Assembly (NCBI GenBank): GCA_947630185.1
Contig: CANRGT010000005.1
Coordinates: 1-64,000 of the forward strand
DNA length: 64,000 bases
Direction: 5' to 3'
From: an uncultured Clostridia bacterium
GTDB lineage: Bacteria > Bacillota > Clostridia > TANB77 > CAG-508
A model generated the notes under the pieces. It was not told where the DNA came from. It was given only the letters and a program-made list of their open reading frames with translations, and did not search any database. The translations under genes and the position numbers were made by a program. The stretch's first letter is position 1. Each line of letters begins with the position of its first letter. Below are positions 1 through 9,666 of this stretch, piece by piece.

Positions 1-2
1 TA

Positions 3-137
3 GCAAGTTGTGGAGCATTAGTACTATTATACGAATATGAAACATATCAAAGAGAAAGAGGAGTAGCAATAAGACACGTGGTATTAGATGGACAAAATGT
101 AGTAATAGTAAAGAAGAAACAAGATAAAAAGGAATAA
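3..137 (+). CDS. 3' end of an unknown protein, cut by the window edge
   Basis: An open frame enters from the left edge and ends at TAA 135-137, leaving 44 residues that begin ASCGALVLLYEYETYQRERG and end in a Lys-rich tail (VKKKQDKKE). There is no start codon in the window. A strong terminator hairpin lies about 100 bp downstream, so this is the natural end of a transcription unit. I do not recognise the family. The fragment is too short to assign a function. Confidence 0.5.
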   Translation, partial: ASCGALVLLYEYETYQRERGVAIRHVVLDGQNVVIVKKKQDKKE

Positions 138-233
138 TGAAAAACAATAAAAATAAAACAAAAGAGAAAAAATAAAGATACAAAAGATAAAACAAAGTAA
201 ACAAAGGCAAAAAAGCCTACAAAAAACAATAAA

Positions 234-275
234 AGTAAAAAAGTATTTCTGTAAAAAGAAATACTTTTTTACTTT
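234..275 (+). terminator. Intrinsic terminator with 17-bp perfect stem
   Basis: AGTAAAAAAGTATTTCT (234-250) pairs perfectly with 257-273 around a 6-nt loop, and the 3' arm contains a run of six T. It separates the partial first gene from rplI. Confidence 0.8.
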
Positions 276-333
276 TGTATAAAGGTTCTATTTTATTATA
301 TGTAAATATATTAAAAGTTCATGTAAAATTTAC

Positions 334-362
334 TTGAAAAAAACTCCTTTTTAAGGTATTAT
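334..362 (+). promoter_or_regulatory. Candidate SigA promoter of rplI
   Basis: TTGAAA (334-339) and TATTAT (357-362) are separated by 17 bp. The predicted start near 369 gives a short leader ahead of the ribosome binding site and ATG at 395. Confidence 0.6.
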
Positions 363-394
363 ATAAGAGGAAAAAACTAAAGGAGGGATATGGC

Positions 395-841
395 ATGAAA
401 GTAATTCTATTAAGTGATATTAAAGGTGTAGGAAAGAAAGATCAAATAATAAATGCAAGTGATGGTTATGCAAGAAATTTTTTATTTCCTAAAAAATTAG
501 CAGTAGAGGCAAATGCTGAAAACATGAATAAATTAAAAGCAAAACAAGATTCAAATCAATATAAAAAGAATGTTGAAAAAGAAGAAGCTATTAAAATTGC
601 TGAAAAGTTAAAAGGTATTTTATTAAAAATTTCAGTAAAAGCAGGAGAAAATGGAAAAATTTTTGGTTCAATAACATCTAAAGAAATAGCAGATAATTTA
701 AAAGAGCAATATAAAATTGAAATAGACAAAAAGAAAATAGAGCTAAAAGAGCCAATAAAAACAGTAGGAAGTTTTGTTGTGTCTATTAGATTATATGAAG
801 GTATAATAGGAAATCTAAAGGTACAAATTATTACAGCTTAA
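395..841 (+). CDS. rplI: 50S ribosomal protein L9 (bL9)
   Basis: 148 residues, the usual bL9 length. The N-terminal domain carries the L9 signature (MKVILLSDIKGVGKKDQII followed by DGYARNFLFP), then a Lys/Glu-rich connecting helix at roughly 45-75 and the C-terminal rRNA-binding domain. It binds 23S rRNA at the base of the L1 stalk. The ATG at 395 is preceded by AAAGGAGGG. The gene is followed by dnaB, the common Bacillota order, and has its own promoter. Ordinary and complete. Confidence 0.96.
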   Translation: MKVILLSDIKGVGKKDQIINASDGYARNFLFPKKLAVEANAENMNKLKAKQDSNQYKKNVEKEEAIKIAEKLKGILLKISVKAGENGKIFGSITSKEIADNLKEQYKIEIDKKKIELKEPIKTVGSFVVSIRLYEGIIGNLKVQIITA

Positions 842-980
842 AGTAATACATAAAAAAGTATTGGTTTATATAAAAAGCTTATATTAAAATTAAATATCAT
901 AATGAACTAAGTATAATAAAATAAATAAAAAATCAATTGGAAAAACAAAAATTAATAGAAAATAAATTGGAGGAGCAAAA

Positions 981-2309
981 ATGGAGCTAGGAAAAATTCC
1001 ACCACATGACGTAGAGGCAGAACAAGCAGTTATAGGCAGTATACTTACAGATAAAGATGCTATAATGTTAGCAGTAGAAGCATTAAAAGAAGATGATTTT
1101 TATCGTGAAGATAATAAGCAAATTTATAGTGCAATTTTAAATTTATATAATCGTGCAGAGCCAGTTGACATTATAACAGTAAAAACTGAGCTTCAAGCTA
1201 TGAAACAATTAGAAGCTGTTGGTGGTTTAGAGTACATTGCACAGCTTCCTGACAAAGTTCCAACAACTGCAAATGTTGAACAATACATAAAAATAGTTGA
1301 AGAAAAGTCAGCTTTAAGAGCTTTAATAAAAACGGCAAATGAGTTAATTACATTAGGATATGATCAAACAGAGGAAGTAGAAAATATCTTAGATACAGCA
1401 GAAAGAAAAATATTTGATGTAATTCAAAATAGAAATCAAAAAGGTTATAGTTTAATAAAAGATATTTTGGTAGATTCATTTACAGAGTTAGAACAATTAT
1501 ACAATCAAAAACAACGTATTACTGGTATACCAACAGGATTTACAGATTTAGATAACATTACAGCTGGACTTCAAAAATCTGACTTAGTAATTGTTGCTGC
1601 AAGACCTGCTATGGGTAAGTCAGCTTTTGCACTAAATATTGCTACAAATGCCGCAGTAAGAGCAAATACGCCAGTTGCAATTTTTAGCTTGGAAATGTCA
1701 AAAGAGCAAATGACTAATCGTATATTATGTAGTGAGGCAATGGTTGATTCAAATAAAGTAAGAACAGGTAAAATAGATGATGAGGATTGGCAAAAGCTTG
1801 CAGAAGCATCAGGAGCACTTTCTCAGTCACAAATTATAATAGATGATACGCCAGGAATTTCAATTATGGAAATTCGTGCAAAGTGTAGAAAAATGAAGCT
1901 AGAAAGGGATATAGGCTTAGTTGTTATAGATTACATTCAGTTAGTACAAGGAACAAATAGAAAAGGTGGAACACGTGAACAAGAAATTTCAGAAATAAGC
2001 CGTTCTTTAAAAATATTAGCAAAAGAGATAAATGTTCCAGTTATTGCACTTTCACAACTTTCAAGGTCTGTAGAACAAAGACCTGACCATAGACCAATGC
2101 TTTCAGACCTTCGTGAATCTGGTGCCATTGAGCAAGATGCTGATATAGTTATGTTTTTATATCGTGATGAATATTATAATCCAAATGATGAAGGAAATAA
2201 AAACTTGGCAGAAGTAATACTTGCAAAGCATAGAGCTGGTTCAATAGGAACGGTTGAATTGCTATTTCTTAGCAATTATACTAAGTTTGCTAACAAATAC
2301 AGAGAGTAG
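981..2309 (+). CDS. dnaB: Replicative DNA helicase DnaB
   Basis: 442 residues, typical for DnaB (called DnaC in Bacillus). The N-terminal all-helical domain (about 1-105, starting PPHDVEAEQAVIGSIL) is followed by a linker and a RecA-like ATPase domain. Walker A is ARPAMGKS near residues 207-214 and the Walker B region is LVVIDYIQLV near 315. The C-terminal DLRESGAIEQDAD motif is also present. It forms the hexamer that unwinds DNA at the fork. The start has a good RBS (TTGGAGGAGC). The next gene, tilS, lies about 170 bp downstream across a repeat-containing spacer. Confidence 0.97.
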   Translation: MELGKIPPHDVEAEQAVIGSILTDKDAIMLAVEALKEDDFYREDNKQIYSAILNLYNRAEPVDIITVKTELQAMKQLEAVGGLEYIAQLPDKVPTTANVEQYIKIVEEKSALRALIKTANELITLGYDQTEEVENILDTAERKIFDVIQNRNQKGYSLIKDILVDSFTELEQLYNQKQRITGIPTGFTDLDNITAGLQKSDLVIVAARPAMGKSAFALNIATNAAVRANTPVAIFSLEMSKEQMTNRILCSEAMVDSNKVRTGKIDDEDWQKLAEASGALSQSQIIIDDTPGISIMEIRAKCRKMKLERDIGLVVIDYIQLVQGTNRKGGTREQEISEISRSLKILAKEINVPVIALSQLSRSVEQRPDHRPMLSDLRESGAIEQDADIVMFLYRDEYYNPNDEGNKNLAEVILAKHRAGSIGTVELLFLSNYTKFANKYRE

Positions 2310-2385
2310 ATAATTATAATATATTAAAAACTAAATAGTACAGTAAAAAGATAATTTAAATTTAATGTGTTAATAAAAAGCGATG

Positions 2386-2447
2386 TAAATTAAAGTATAA
2401 AATAATTAAAAGCAATATAAATTAAAGCATAAAATAATTAAAAGCAA
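2386..2447 (+). repeat. Tandem repeat in the dnaB-tilS spacer
   Basis: Two 30-nt units (2386-2415 and 2418-2447) differ by one base; both read TAAATTAAAG-YATAAAATAATTAAAAGCAA. They sit just ahead of the tilS ribosome binding site. Similar degenerate A+T-rich tandem repeats precede several other genes in this window. Confidence 0.7.
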
Positions 2448-2476
2448 AAAGTAATAGAACAAAAACAGGAGTAAAA

Positions 2477-3580
2477 ATGTTACAAGAAAAGGTTTTAAAA
2501 ACAATTGAAGAAAATGACTTGATTCAAAAAAATGATAAAATAATAATAGGTGTATCAGGTGGGCCTGATTCAATGTGTCTTTTAAATGTTCTAAATAATT
2601 TAAAAGAAAAATTGCAGATTGAAATTTTAGTATGCCATATAAACCATGGAATCAGAAAAGAAGCTGATGAAGAAACTTTATATGTGCAGGAATATTGTAC
2701 AAATCATGATATACCATGCTTTGTAAAAAAAGTAAAAGTTAAGGAGTTAGCAGAAGAGCAAAAAATAGGAACAGAAGAGATGGGCAGAAAAATTCGCTAT
2801 GAATTTTTTGAAGAAATAGCAATAAAGGAGAAGGCAAACAAAATTGCAACTGCTCACACAGTAAATGATAATGTAGAAACTGTTTTGATGAATTTATTAA
2901 GAGGAACTGCTATTTCTGGGCTTAAAGGAATAGAAATTAAAAGGGATATTCTATTAGATACACAAAATGAAAGTTTAAAACAAGTAAAATATGTATCAAA
3001 AAATATAACAAAAACAGGAGATAAACAGAAAGCTAAACTTAAAATAGCGTACATAAGACCTTTGAGAGAATGTACAAGAGCTGAAATAGAAGAATATTGC
3101 AAAGAACAAAACTTAAATCCAAAAATAGATAAAAGCAATTTAGAAAATATTTATACAAGAAATAAAATTAGAAATAAACTTATTCCATATCTTCAAGAAG
3201 AATTTAATCCAAATGTAATTGAAGGTATAAATAGATTATCAGATTTGGCAAAAGATGATGAGGAATATTTTTCACAAATAGTTAGTAAAGAGTATGAAAC
3301 TCTAAAAATTGGAGAAAATGAAGACGAGATTATTTTGAATTTAAAAGAGTTTAATTTATTACCAAAAGTAATAAAGACAAGGCTTTTGCTATATTCTATA
3401 AATAAAGTAGTAGGTACCACAAATGGAATTGCAAAAATTCATTTAGAAGATATAATAAAACTTTGCCAAAATAATATAGGAAATAAATTTTTAACTCCTC
3501 ATAAGAATATTAAAGTTTTTGTAAAAAAAGGAAAAATTTTTTTGAGTATACAAGGTACATCTTCCGTAGGAAAGCTTTGA
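2477..3580 (+). CDS. tilS: tRNA(Ile)-lysidine synthase
   Basis: 367 residues. The PP-loop ATP pyrophosphatase motif SGGPDS is at residues 27-32, followed by HINHGIR and the TAHTVNDNVET region, matching TilS. It converts C34 of the CAU-anticodon tRNA(Ile) to lysidine with ATP and lysine, so AUA codons are read as Ile. That is important in this A+T-rich genome. The length fits a form with a short C-terminal domain. An RBS (ACAGGAG) lies 5 nt before ATG. It sits before ftsH as in many Bacillota, but the hpt gene often found between them is absent here. Confidence 0.92.
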   Translation: MLQEKVLKTIEENDLIQKNDKIIIGVSGGPDSMCLLNVLNNLKEKLQIEILVCHINHGIRKEADEETLYVQEYCTNHDIPCFVKKVKVKELAEEQKIGTEEMGRKIRYEFFEEIAIKEKANKIATAHTVNDNVETVLMNLLRGTAISGLKGIEIKRDILLDTQNESLKQVKYVSKNITKTGDKQKAKLKIAYIRPLRECTRAEIEEYCKEQNLNPKIDKSNLENIYTRNKIRNKLIPYLQEEFNPNVIEGINRLSDLAKDDEEYFSQIVSKEYETLKIGENEDEIILNLKEFNLLPKVIKTRLLLYSINKVVGTTNGIAKIHLEDIIKLCQNNIGNKFLTPHKNIKVFVKKGKIFLSIQGTSSVGKL

Positions 3581-3663
3581 AGTAACTAACTTTGAGACAA
3601 AAAAACTTTTTAAAAACACTTGAAATTAGAAGCTCAGTATGTTATAGTCTAGCGTGAAGAATA

Positions 3664-3818
3664 ATGAAAAATAAATGTGTAAAACAAAAATATTAAAAGA
3701 GAATTAGACATTATATGTGTAAAATAAGACTAGTTAAAAGAAAATTGAACATTATGTGTAAAATAAAATTAATTAAAAAAATTAGACATTATGTATAAAA
3801 TAAAAATAGTAAAAAGAA
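3664..3818 (+). repeat. Degenerate tandem repeat upstream of ftsH
   Basis: Three units of about 37-41 bp start near 3704, 3745 and 3782, each with a TTRRACATTAT-TGTAAAATAA core, plus a partial first unit. The array ends at the ftsH ribosome binding site. No gene is visible between 3581 and 3833. Confidence 0.65.
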
Positions 3819-3833
3819 TTAGGAGGAATCGTT

Positions 3834-5651
3834 TTGAAAAATAGTATAAAAACTTTAGCAATGTGGTTAATTATAGGAATAATTTTAATAGTTCTAATTA
3901 GTTCAATTATAGAAAATACAGATAATAAATTAGCATATTCTGATTTAGTGGCAAAAATAGAAACTGGAGATGTTACAGAAATTAAGATATCTTCAGAGGG
4001 AACTAAAGCAGAGGTAAAGCTAAAAAATGAAAATTTCAAAAAAGAAGTTAATATTCCAAGTGTAGACCATTTGATGGAAACATTAAGTAATAGTATGAGG
4101 GCAGGAACTATAACTGTAAAACAAGATTCAGAAGCTTTTTGGATGCTTATACTTAGCCTACTTACACCATTCGGAATAGTAATTATATTCTTCATATTCT
4201 GGTTCTTAGTAATGGGAGGTGCCGGAGGTGCTGGAAATGGTGCTGGTGGCAAAACAATGTCATTTGGAAAAAGCAGAGCTAGAATGATTAATCCAACAGA
4301 TAAAGGTAAAGTTACATTTGATGATGTAGCTGGTGTAGATGAAGAAAAAGAAGAATTAGAAGAGATAGTAGAATTTTTGAAAAATCCTAGAAAATTCACA
4401 GAAATGGGAGCAAGAATTCCAAAGGGTGTTTTATTAGTAGGTCACCCTGGTACTGGTAAAACTCTTTTAGCGAAAGCTGTTGCAGGAGAAGCTGGTGTAC
4501 CATTCTTCTTTATCAGTGGTTCAGATTTCGTTGAAATGTTCGTTGGTGTTGGTGCATCTCGTGTAAGAGATTTATTTGAAGAAGCAAAGAAAAAAGCACC
4601 ATGTATAGTATTTATAGATGAAATTGATGCAGTTGGTCGTCAAAGAGGTGCAGGCTTAGGTGGAGGACATGATGAAAGAGAACAAACATTAAACCAATTA
4701 CTAGTTGAAATGGATGGTTTCTCAGCAAATGAAGGTGTTATAGTACTTGCTGCGACAAATAGACCAGATATATTAGATAAAGCCTTATTAAGACCAGGAA
4801 GATTTGATAGACAAATAGTAGTATCAAACCCAGATGTAAAGGCAAGAGAGCAAATACTAGAAGTTCATAGTAGAAAGAAAAAATTGGGTGATGATGTAGA
4901 TTTAAAAACAATCGCTAAAAATACATCAGGTTTTTCAGGAGCAGACTTAGAGAATATTTTAAATGAAGCAGCACTTTTAGCAGCAAGAAGAAATTTAAGT
5001 GTAATTGGAATGGCAGAAGTAGAAGATGCTATGGTAAAAGTTACAATGGGACCTGAAAAGAGAACAAGAGTAAGAAGTGAAAAAGAACAAAAATTAGTAG
5101 CCTTCCATGAAGCTGGTCACGCAGTAGTAAGTAGATTTTTACCTACACAAGACCCAGTTCACCAAATTTCAATTGTACCAAGAGGAATGGCAGGGGGCTA
5201 CACAATGTATCGTCCTACTGAAGATAAATCATTTATGTCTAGAACAGAAATGGTGGAAAATATAATTTCACTTTTAGGTGGAAGAGTAGCAGAAAAATTA
5301 GTATTAGATGATATATCAACTGGTGCAAGCAACGATATAGAAAGAGCAACTCAAATTGCAAGAAGCATGGTAACAAAATATGGTATGAGCGAAAGATTAG
5401 GAACAATAACATTAGGATCTAACCAAGAAGAAGTATTCTTAGGTAGAGATTTTGCAACACAAAAAGAATACTCAGAAGAAACAGCTTCTATAATTGATGA
5501 AGAAGTAAAAAGCATTATTGATTTTGCTTATCGTAAAGCTTCTGAAATATTACAAGCTAATATGGATAAATTAACAAAAGTTGCAAATGTATTATTGGAA
5601 AAAGAAAAAATTGATGGAGAAGAGTTTGACCAAATTTTTAACGAGCAGTAA
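3834..5651 (+). CDS. ftsH: ATP-dependent zinc metalloprotease FtsH
   Basis: 605 residues. Transmembrane helices lie near residues 7-26 and 102-125, flanking the extracytoplasmic domain. A Gly/Ala-rich linker precedes the AAA domain. Walker A reads GHPGTGKT (about 203-210; the family usually has GPPGTGKT), Walker B is IVFIDEIDA, and the arginine-finger region is RPGRFDR. The zinc site HEAGH is near 425, with the later Asp ligand in the SNDIERAT region. It degrades membrane and regulatory proteins. The start is TTG with AGGAGG 8-9 nt upstream; no in-frame ATG fits the RBS. Complete and canonical. Confidence 0.97.
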   Translation: MKNSIKTLAMWLIIGIILIVLISSIIENTDNKLAYSDLVAKIETGDVTEIKISSEGTKAEVKLKNENFKKEVNIPSVDHLMETLSNSMRAGTITVKQDSEAFWMLILSLLTPFGIVIIFFIFWFLVMGGAGGAGNGAGGKTMSFGKSRARMINPTDKGKVTFDDVAGVDEEKEELEEIVEFLKNPRKFTEMGARIPKGVLLVGHPGTGKTLLAKAVAGEAGVPFFFISGSDFVEMFVGVGASRVRDLFEEAKKKAPCIVFIDEIDAVGRQRGAGLGGGHDEREQTLNQLLVEMDGFSANEGVIVLAATNRPDILDKALLRPGRFDRQIVVSNPDVKAREQILEVHSRKKKLGDDVDLKTIAKNTSGFSGADLENILNEAALLAARRNLSVIGMAEVEDAMVKVTMGPEKRTRVRSEKEQKLVAFHEAGHAVVSRFLPTQDPVHQISIVPRGMAGGYTMYRPTEDKSFMSRTEMVENIISLLGGRVAEKLVLDDISTGASNDIERATQIARSMVTKYGMSERLGTITLGSNQEEVFLGRDFATQKEYSEETASIIDEEVKSIIDFAYRKASEILQANMDKLTKVANVLLEKEKIDGEEFDQIFNEQ

Positions 5652-5696
5652 TTGCTTATAAAACAATAATTGCTTATTATAGATTGATTAATTATG

Positions 5697-5862
5697 CTGA
5701 ACAATATAGCTTTTGTGAAGCCACCGCGCAGCGTTCAAGCGAAACGAAGTGAAGCGCGCTTGGAGCAACCAACATACCATTGTAATAAATTGTAGAAAAG
5801 CTACAATTTATTACATAAGGTGGTTGCGACAGCAAGGTGCAAACAAAAACTATATTGTTCAG
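5697..5862 (+). repeat. Palindromic intergenic repeat, copy A (166 bp)
   Basis: Ends in perfect 13-bp inverted repeats, CTGAACAATATAG (5697-5709) and CTATATTGTTCAG (5850-5862). Inside lies a G+C-rich arm (CACCGCGCAGCG...GAAGCGCGCTTGGAGCAACC), an inner hairpin AATTGTAGAAAAGCTACAATT, and the matching arm GGTGGTTGCGACAGCAAGGTGC. Related copies are at 41090 and 58709, and a shorter one at 11145. It lies between ftsH and the PBP gene. No ORF is visible in it. Confidence 0.85.
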
Positions 5863-5926
5863 ATAATAAATTAAAAATTAATAAATATATTTAATAAAGA
5901 AACATATGTAATAAAGAAAGGTAGAA

Positions 5927-8146
5927 ATGAGATTACACAAGAATAAAGAAAAAAAAGTGTATACAATTTCAAAAAAATTAAGAATAGCCTTGATAGTATT
6001 TTTGCTTTTAATCTTAGCATTAATAATTCGTCTTGGCTTTATTCAATTTGTGCAAGGCGCAGACTTAAAAGAGCAAATGTATTATCAGTTAACTAAAAAC
6101 CAAATAATTAGCCCAAAGCGTGGGACTATTTATGATTCTACTGGAAAGGCATTAGCTACAAGTGCACAAGTAGATACTGTTAGTATATCACCAAAATATA
6201 TAGAGGTATCTACAAATGGTAAAACTGATGAAACAAAAACAGAGGAATTAAAGGAAAAAATAGCAAAATCATTTTCTGAAATATTTGAACTAGATTATAA
6301 TGAAACTTTAGAAAAGTTACATAGTAATTCTTCATATGTTGTTATTGCTAGAAAGGTAGAAAATGACAAAATTGATAAACTAAAAAAATGGATGAATGAA
6401 GAGGAAATATATACTGGAATAAATATAGATGAAGATACGAAAAGATATTATCCTTATGAAAATTTGGCATCTTCATTGATAGGATTTTGCAATATAGATA
6501 ATGTAGGTGCAGAAGGTTTAGAATCTGCATGGAATGATGTTCTAACAGGAACACCAGGAAAAATTGTAGCAGCACAAGATGCACTTCAAGGAGCTATTCC
6601 AGATAGCAATGAAACTTACATACCAGCTCAAAATGGTAGTGATATTACATTAACAATAGATGCAAATATACAGTCAATAGTAGAAAAATATTTAAAGCAA
6701 GCATGTATAGAAAATAAATGTAGTAGGGGTGGAAATGCAATAATGATGAATCCACAAACAGGAGACATCTTAGCAATGGCAACATATCCAGACTATAATT
6801 TAAATGAACCATTAGCAATGCCAAGTAACATTGAAAAAAAAGATTGGGATAAAATGAGTTCAGAAGAAAGGACAAATACGATATATTCTTTATATAGAAA
6901 TCGTGCAGTAACAGATAGCTATGAGCCGGGTTCAGTATTTAAAATAATTACAGCATCAATCGCTTTAGAAGAAAACATAGAAGAATCAGATGTAGCTGGT
7001 GAATTTAATTGTATTAGTTATCAAGTAGTTTCAGGAGTTAAAATGTATTGCTCACAACATACTGTACATGGAAAGCAATCTTTAAGACAAGCATTGTCTA
7101 ATTCATGTAACTCAGCATTTATACAATTAGGACAAAAAATAGGTGCAAATACATGCTATCGTTACTATAAAGCCTTTGGATTTTTTGACAAAACAGGCAT
7201 AGCAACTGCAGGAGAATTAAAAAATTCAATATTCTGGGATTTAAAAGATGTAGGAAAAGTTGAACTTGCAACTATGTCATATGGACAGAGGTTTAAAATA
7301 ACACCATTACAAATGATAACAGCAGTATCTGCTATTGCAAATGATGGAGTTTTAATGCAACCTCGTATAATAAAAGAAATAAAGAATACAGATACTGGAG
7401 CAGTAACAACAGTAGACCCTGTGCAAGTAAGACAAGTAGTATCAAAAGAAACTGCAGATACAATGCTTGATATGTTAGAATCTGTTGTAGCAACAGGTGG
7501 TGGTACAAAGGCACAAGTAAAAGGATATTCAATAGCTGGAAAAACAGGTACTTCAGAGCCTGACCCATATAAAGATGAAGGATATACAGCATCATTTTTA
7601 GCAATTGCACCTACTGAAAATCCAGAAGTCGTATTACTTGTTACATTTTTTGATCCAAATGGACCTAAAGGAATTTATGGAAGTAGTGTTGCAGCACCAG
7701 TTGCAAGTCAAATATTAAAAGAAGTATTACCATATTTACAAGTTCCATCAGATAGTTCAGAAAATACTGATGCAAATAAGACAACGAACTTACCAAATGT
7801 AGTAAATAAAACAGTAGCAGAAGCTAAAAAAATAATAGAAAATGCCGGATTTATATGTAGTACTTCAGCAGAATCTACTGAAATTGTAACAGAACAATAT
7901 CCTCTAAAAGGAACAGCATTAATGAAAAATGCAGTTGTAAAACTATATACAAATTCAGAAGATACTCGTATATCAAAACAAGTTCCAAACTTAATTGGTA
8001 AAAACTTATCACAAGTAAAAGATGCTTTAAGAGAAAGAAACCTAAATTTAAATGTAACAGGAACTGGCACAGTAGTTAGTCAAGACCCTATTGCAGATAC
8101 ATCAGTAGAAGAGGGAACAGTAGTAAAAGTAACACTTAGTAAGTAA
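5927..8146 (+). CDS. Class B penicillin-binding protein with two PASTA domains (SpoVD/FtsI type)
   Basis: 739 residues. A short cytoplasmic tail is followed by one transmembrane helix (about 18-38), the dimerisation domain starting RGTIYDSTGKALATS, and the transpeptidase domain with all three catalytic motifs: SVFK near 336, SCN near 394 and KTGT near 539. Two PASTA repeats occupy about 620-738. It cross-links peptidoglycan outside the membrane. RBS is GAAAGGTAG before ATG. It resembles the interrupted PBP at 47474 along its whole length, so it may be the paralogue that supplies activity if that gene is dead. Whether it serves division or sporulation cannot be told from sequence. Confidence 0.93.
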   Translation: MRLHKNKEKKVYTISKKLRIALIVFLLLILALIIRLGFIQFVQGADLKEQMYYQLTKNQIISPKRGTIYDSTGKALATSAQVDTVSISPKYIEVSTNGKTDETKTEELKEKIAKSFSEIFELDYNETLEKLHSNSSYVVIARKVENDKIDKLKKWMNEEEIYTGINIDEDTKRYYPYENLASSLIGFCNIDNVGAEGLESAWNDVLTGTPGKIVAAQDALQGAIPDSNETYIPAQNGSDITLTIDANIQSIVEKYLKQACIENKCSRGGNAIMMNPQTGDILAMATYPDYNLNEPLAMPSNIEKKDWDKMSSEERTNTIYSLYRNRAVTDSYEPGSVFKIITASIALEENIEESDVAGEFNCISYQVVSGVKMYCSQHTVHGKQSLRQALSNSCNSAFIQLGQKIGANTCYRYYKAFGFFDKTGIATAGELKNSIFWDLKDVGKVELATMSYGQRFKITPLQMITAVSAIANDGVLMQPRIIKEIKNTDTGAVTTVDPVQVRQVVSKETADTMLDMLESVVATGGGTKAQVKGYSIAGKTGTSEPDPYKDEGYTASFLAIAPTENPEVVLLVTFFDPNGPKGIYGSSVAAPVASQILKEVLPYLQVPSDSSENTDANKTTNLPNVVNKTVAEAKKIIENAGFICSTSAESTEIVTEQYPLKGTALMKNAVVKLYTNSEDTRISKQVPNLIGKNLSQVKDALRERNLNLNVTGTGTVVSQDPIADTSVEEGTVVKVTLSK

Positions 8147-8200
8147 AAAATTATAAAAAAAATTAAGAGCTTAAACTCTTAATTTTTTTATAATTTTTAT
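8145..8200. terminator. Bidirectional terminator between PBP and HD-GYP genes
   Basis: A long A+T-rich inverted repeat: AAAAAATTAAGAG near 8158-8169 pairs with CTCTTAATTTTTTT (8176-8189), flanked by poly-A and poly-T, so it can end both convergent genes. The last codons of the minus-strand gene lie inside it. Confidence 0.75.
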
Positions 8201-9109
8201 CTCATTATATAACTTTTTAATCATCTCATTACGATCAGCTAACGCAGTTCTATATTCTTCTAATATTTGAGAGTAATTATCAAAATTTTCACCTTCACTA
8301 AATAAAAGCTTCATACCTTCATGATAATAATTTTTAGTTTTTTCCTTATTGCTATTATCAGCTTTCTTTTGGTATCCTTCAATTATTTCCAAACGTTTAA
8401 TTTGTTGCTCTAAATATTTAACATAGTCCATAATTCCACTTATTTCATATAAAGTATCATCAATTACTACTTTAAATAGTTTTCTTAAAACTAAGCCATT
8501 AATTTTACCTTCTTTACGCTTTTCTGAAAGTTGGTCTAAAGCTACAAATTTAGGGTCTGGCTGAGCATCCTTAATTAAATCTTTTAAAGTTTCAGAAATA
8601 TTAACGTGAGTTGTATATCTTCTTTTAGTAACAATTGCATCATATTCATCAGCAACACGTACTATTTGAGCTTCATAAGGAATATCTTTTTTAGTAATTC
8701 CGTTTGGGTAACCAGTACCATTTAAAGCTTCGTGATGGTCTAAAGCAGCTAGAGCATAAGGCCTTAACTTAACATCTTTCATACACATATTGTAGCCAAG
8801 AGTGGTATGTTTTTTCATAATTTCATATTCTTCGTCAGTCAATTTATCAGGCTTATTTAAAATTTTTAAAGGAATAAACATTTTACCAACATCATGCAAG
8901 TAACCACAAATTGTGCAATGAACAGTAAAAGCTTGTGTACAATGCAAATATTCACAAATTCTACAAGCTAAATTAGCAACATTTTCACTATGCCTTCTAG
9001 TAAAAGGGTCTAGCCTTTCTAGAACATCTAATTGATAACGCATTACTTGGTCTAAGTTATACGATTTTAAACTGACGGGACTATAAAAATCTACTTTATC
9101 TTTTAACAT
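8171..9109 (-). CDS. HD-GYP domain protein (putative cyclic-di-GMP phosphodiesterase)
   Basis: 312 residues. The HD core is visible: RHSENVANLACRI, the HDVGK metal motif, and the HD-GYP signature HHEALNGTGYP, then IVRVADEYDAI. The C-terminal third (from about 215) is Lys/Glu-rich and helical with coiled-coil character and is not a recognised output domain. The family hydrolyses cyclic di-GMP in many bacteria, though some members act on other substrates; this assignment is by motif. No membrane or sensor domain is seen. It has an AAAGGAG-type RBS and is convergent with the PBP gene. Confidence 0.85.
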   Translation of the reverse strand: MLKDKVDFYSPVSLKSYNLDQVMRYQLDVLERLDPFTRRHSENVANLACRICEYLHCTQAFTVHCTICGYLHDVGKMFIPLKILNKPDKLTDEEYEIMKKHTTLGYNMCMKDVKLRPYALAALDHHEALNGTGYPNGITKKDIPYEAQIVRVADEYDAIVTKRRYTTHVNISETLKDLIKDAQPDPKFVALDQLSEKRKEGKINGLVLRKLFKVVIDDTLYEISGIMDYVKYLEQQIKRLEIIEGYQKKADNSNKEKTKNYYHEGMKLLFSEGENFDNYSQILEEYRTALADRNEMIKKLYNEIKIIKKLRV

Positions 9110-9439
9110 TTGTATCTCCTTTATATTCTAAAGCTTATGTATTATTTTATAATTATGAACTAATGTATCTCTTATTCCTGCGATACTTTTCTAAGGAATT
9201 TTATAACTATTCCTCTCCACTTTTAATACTATTTTACCATACTAGTTTGAAATTTACTATAATTTTTATGTATTTTTCAAAATAAATTGTAACTAGCCCA
9301 AAATTATTATAATTAAAAGACAATATTATAATCAAAAATTTTTGAAATCTATTTACATTAAATTTAAAATATGGTTTAATTATAAATGAATTAGGAAGCT
9401 ACTTGAAAACACAAACAAAAGAAAAGAGGAAAAAACAAT
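9110..9439. other. Intergenic stretch without a recognisable gene
   Basis: A+T-rich spacer between the divergently transcribed HD-GYP gene and the short leader frame at 9440. No ORF with a plausible RBS and no strong hairpin was found. Promoters for both sides must lie here, but no single pair is convincing. Confidence 0.4.
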
Positions 9440-9493
9440 ATGATAAGTCTTAAAACACAGACAGCTGTAAGAGAGAGAGAGAGAGAGCTATAG
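9440..9493 (+). CDS. Short ORF built on an (AG)9 microsatellite, possible leader peptide
   Basis: ATG at 9440 is preceded by AAAGAGGAAAAAAC and opens a 17-codon frame that reads through (AG)9 as alternating Arg-Glu and stops at TAG 9491-9493. A terminator hairpin follows at 9522 and the pilin-like gene at 9667. Slippage in the repeat would change the frame end. It may be a leader peptide, the remnant of a longer gene, or chance. No homologue is recognised. Confidence 0.35.
   Translation: MISLKTQTAVREREREL
9470..9487 (+). repeat. (AG)9 dinucleotide microsatellite
   Basis: Eighteen bases of perfect AG repeat, the only dinucleotide tract this long that I saw in the window. It lies inside the short ORF at 9440 and upstream of the pilin-like gene, the classic position for slipped-strand phase variation. 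Confidence 0.85.
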
Positions 9494-9521
9494 TTTAGCA
9501 AATAAAAATATAAAAAATAAA

Positions 9522-9563
9522 GAAGGATGGACTATTTAGGAAATAAATAGCCTGTCCTTTTTG
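9522..9563 (+). terminator. Terminator-like hairpin between the AG leader and the pilin-like gene
   Basis: AAGGATGGACTATTTA (9523-9538) pairs, with G-U pairs, to TAAATAGCCTGTCCTT (9544-9559), followed by TTTTGTCG. It could end the leader transcript or attenuate expression of the gene at 9667. Confidence 0.55.
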
Positions 9564-9666
9564 TCGTTTAAAAAAGCTTTTAATATTTTATTCTTATAGG
9601 AAAGAAATAAAGCCTATGAAAATAATAAAAAATATAAAAATAAAAAATGAAAAAGGAGGTAAAAGA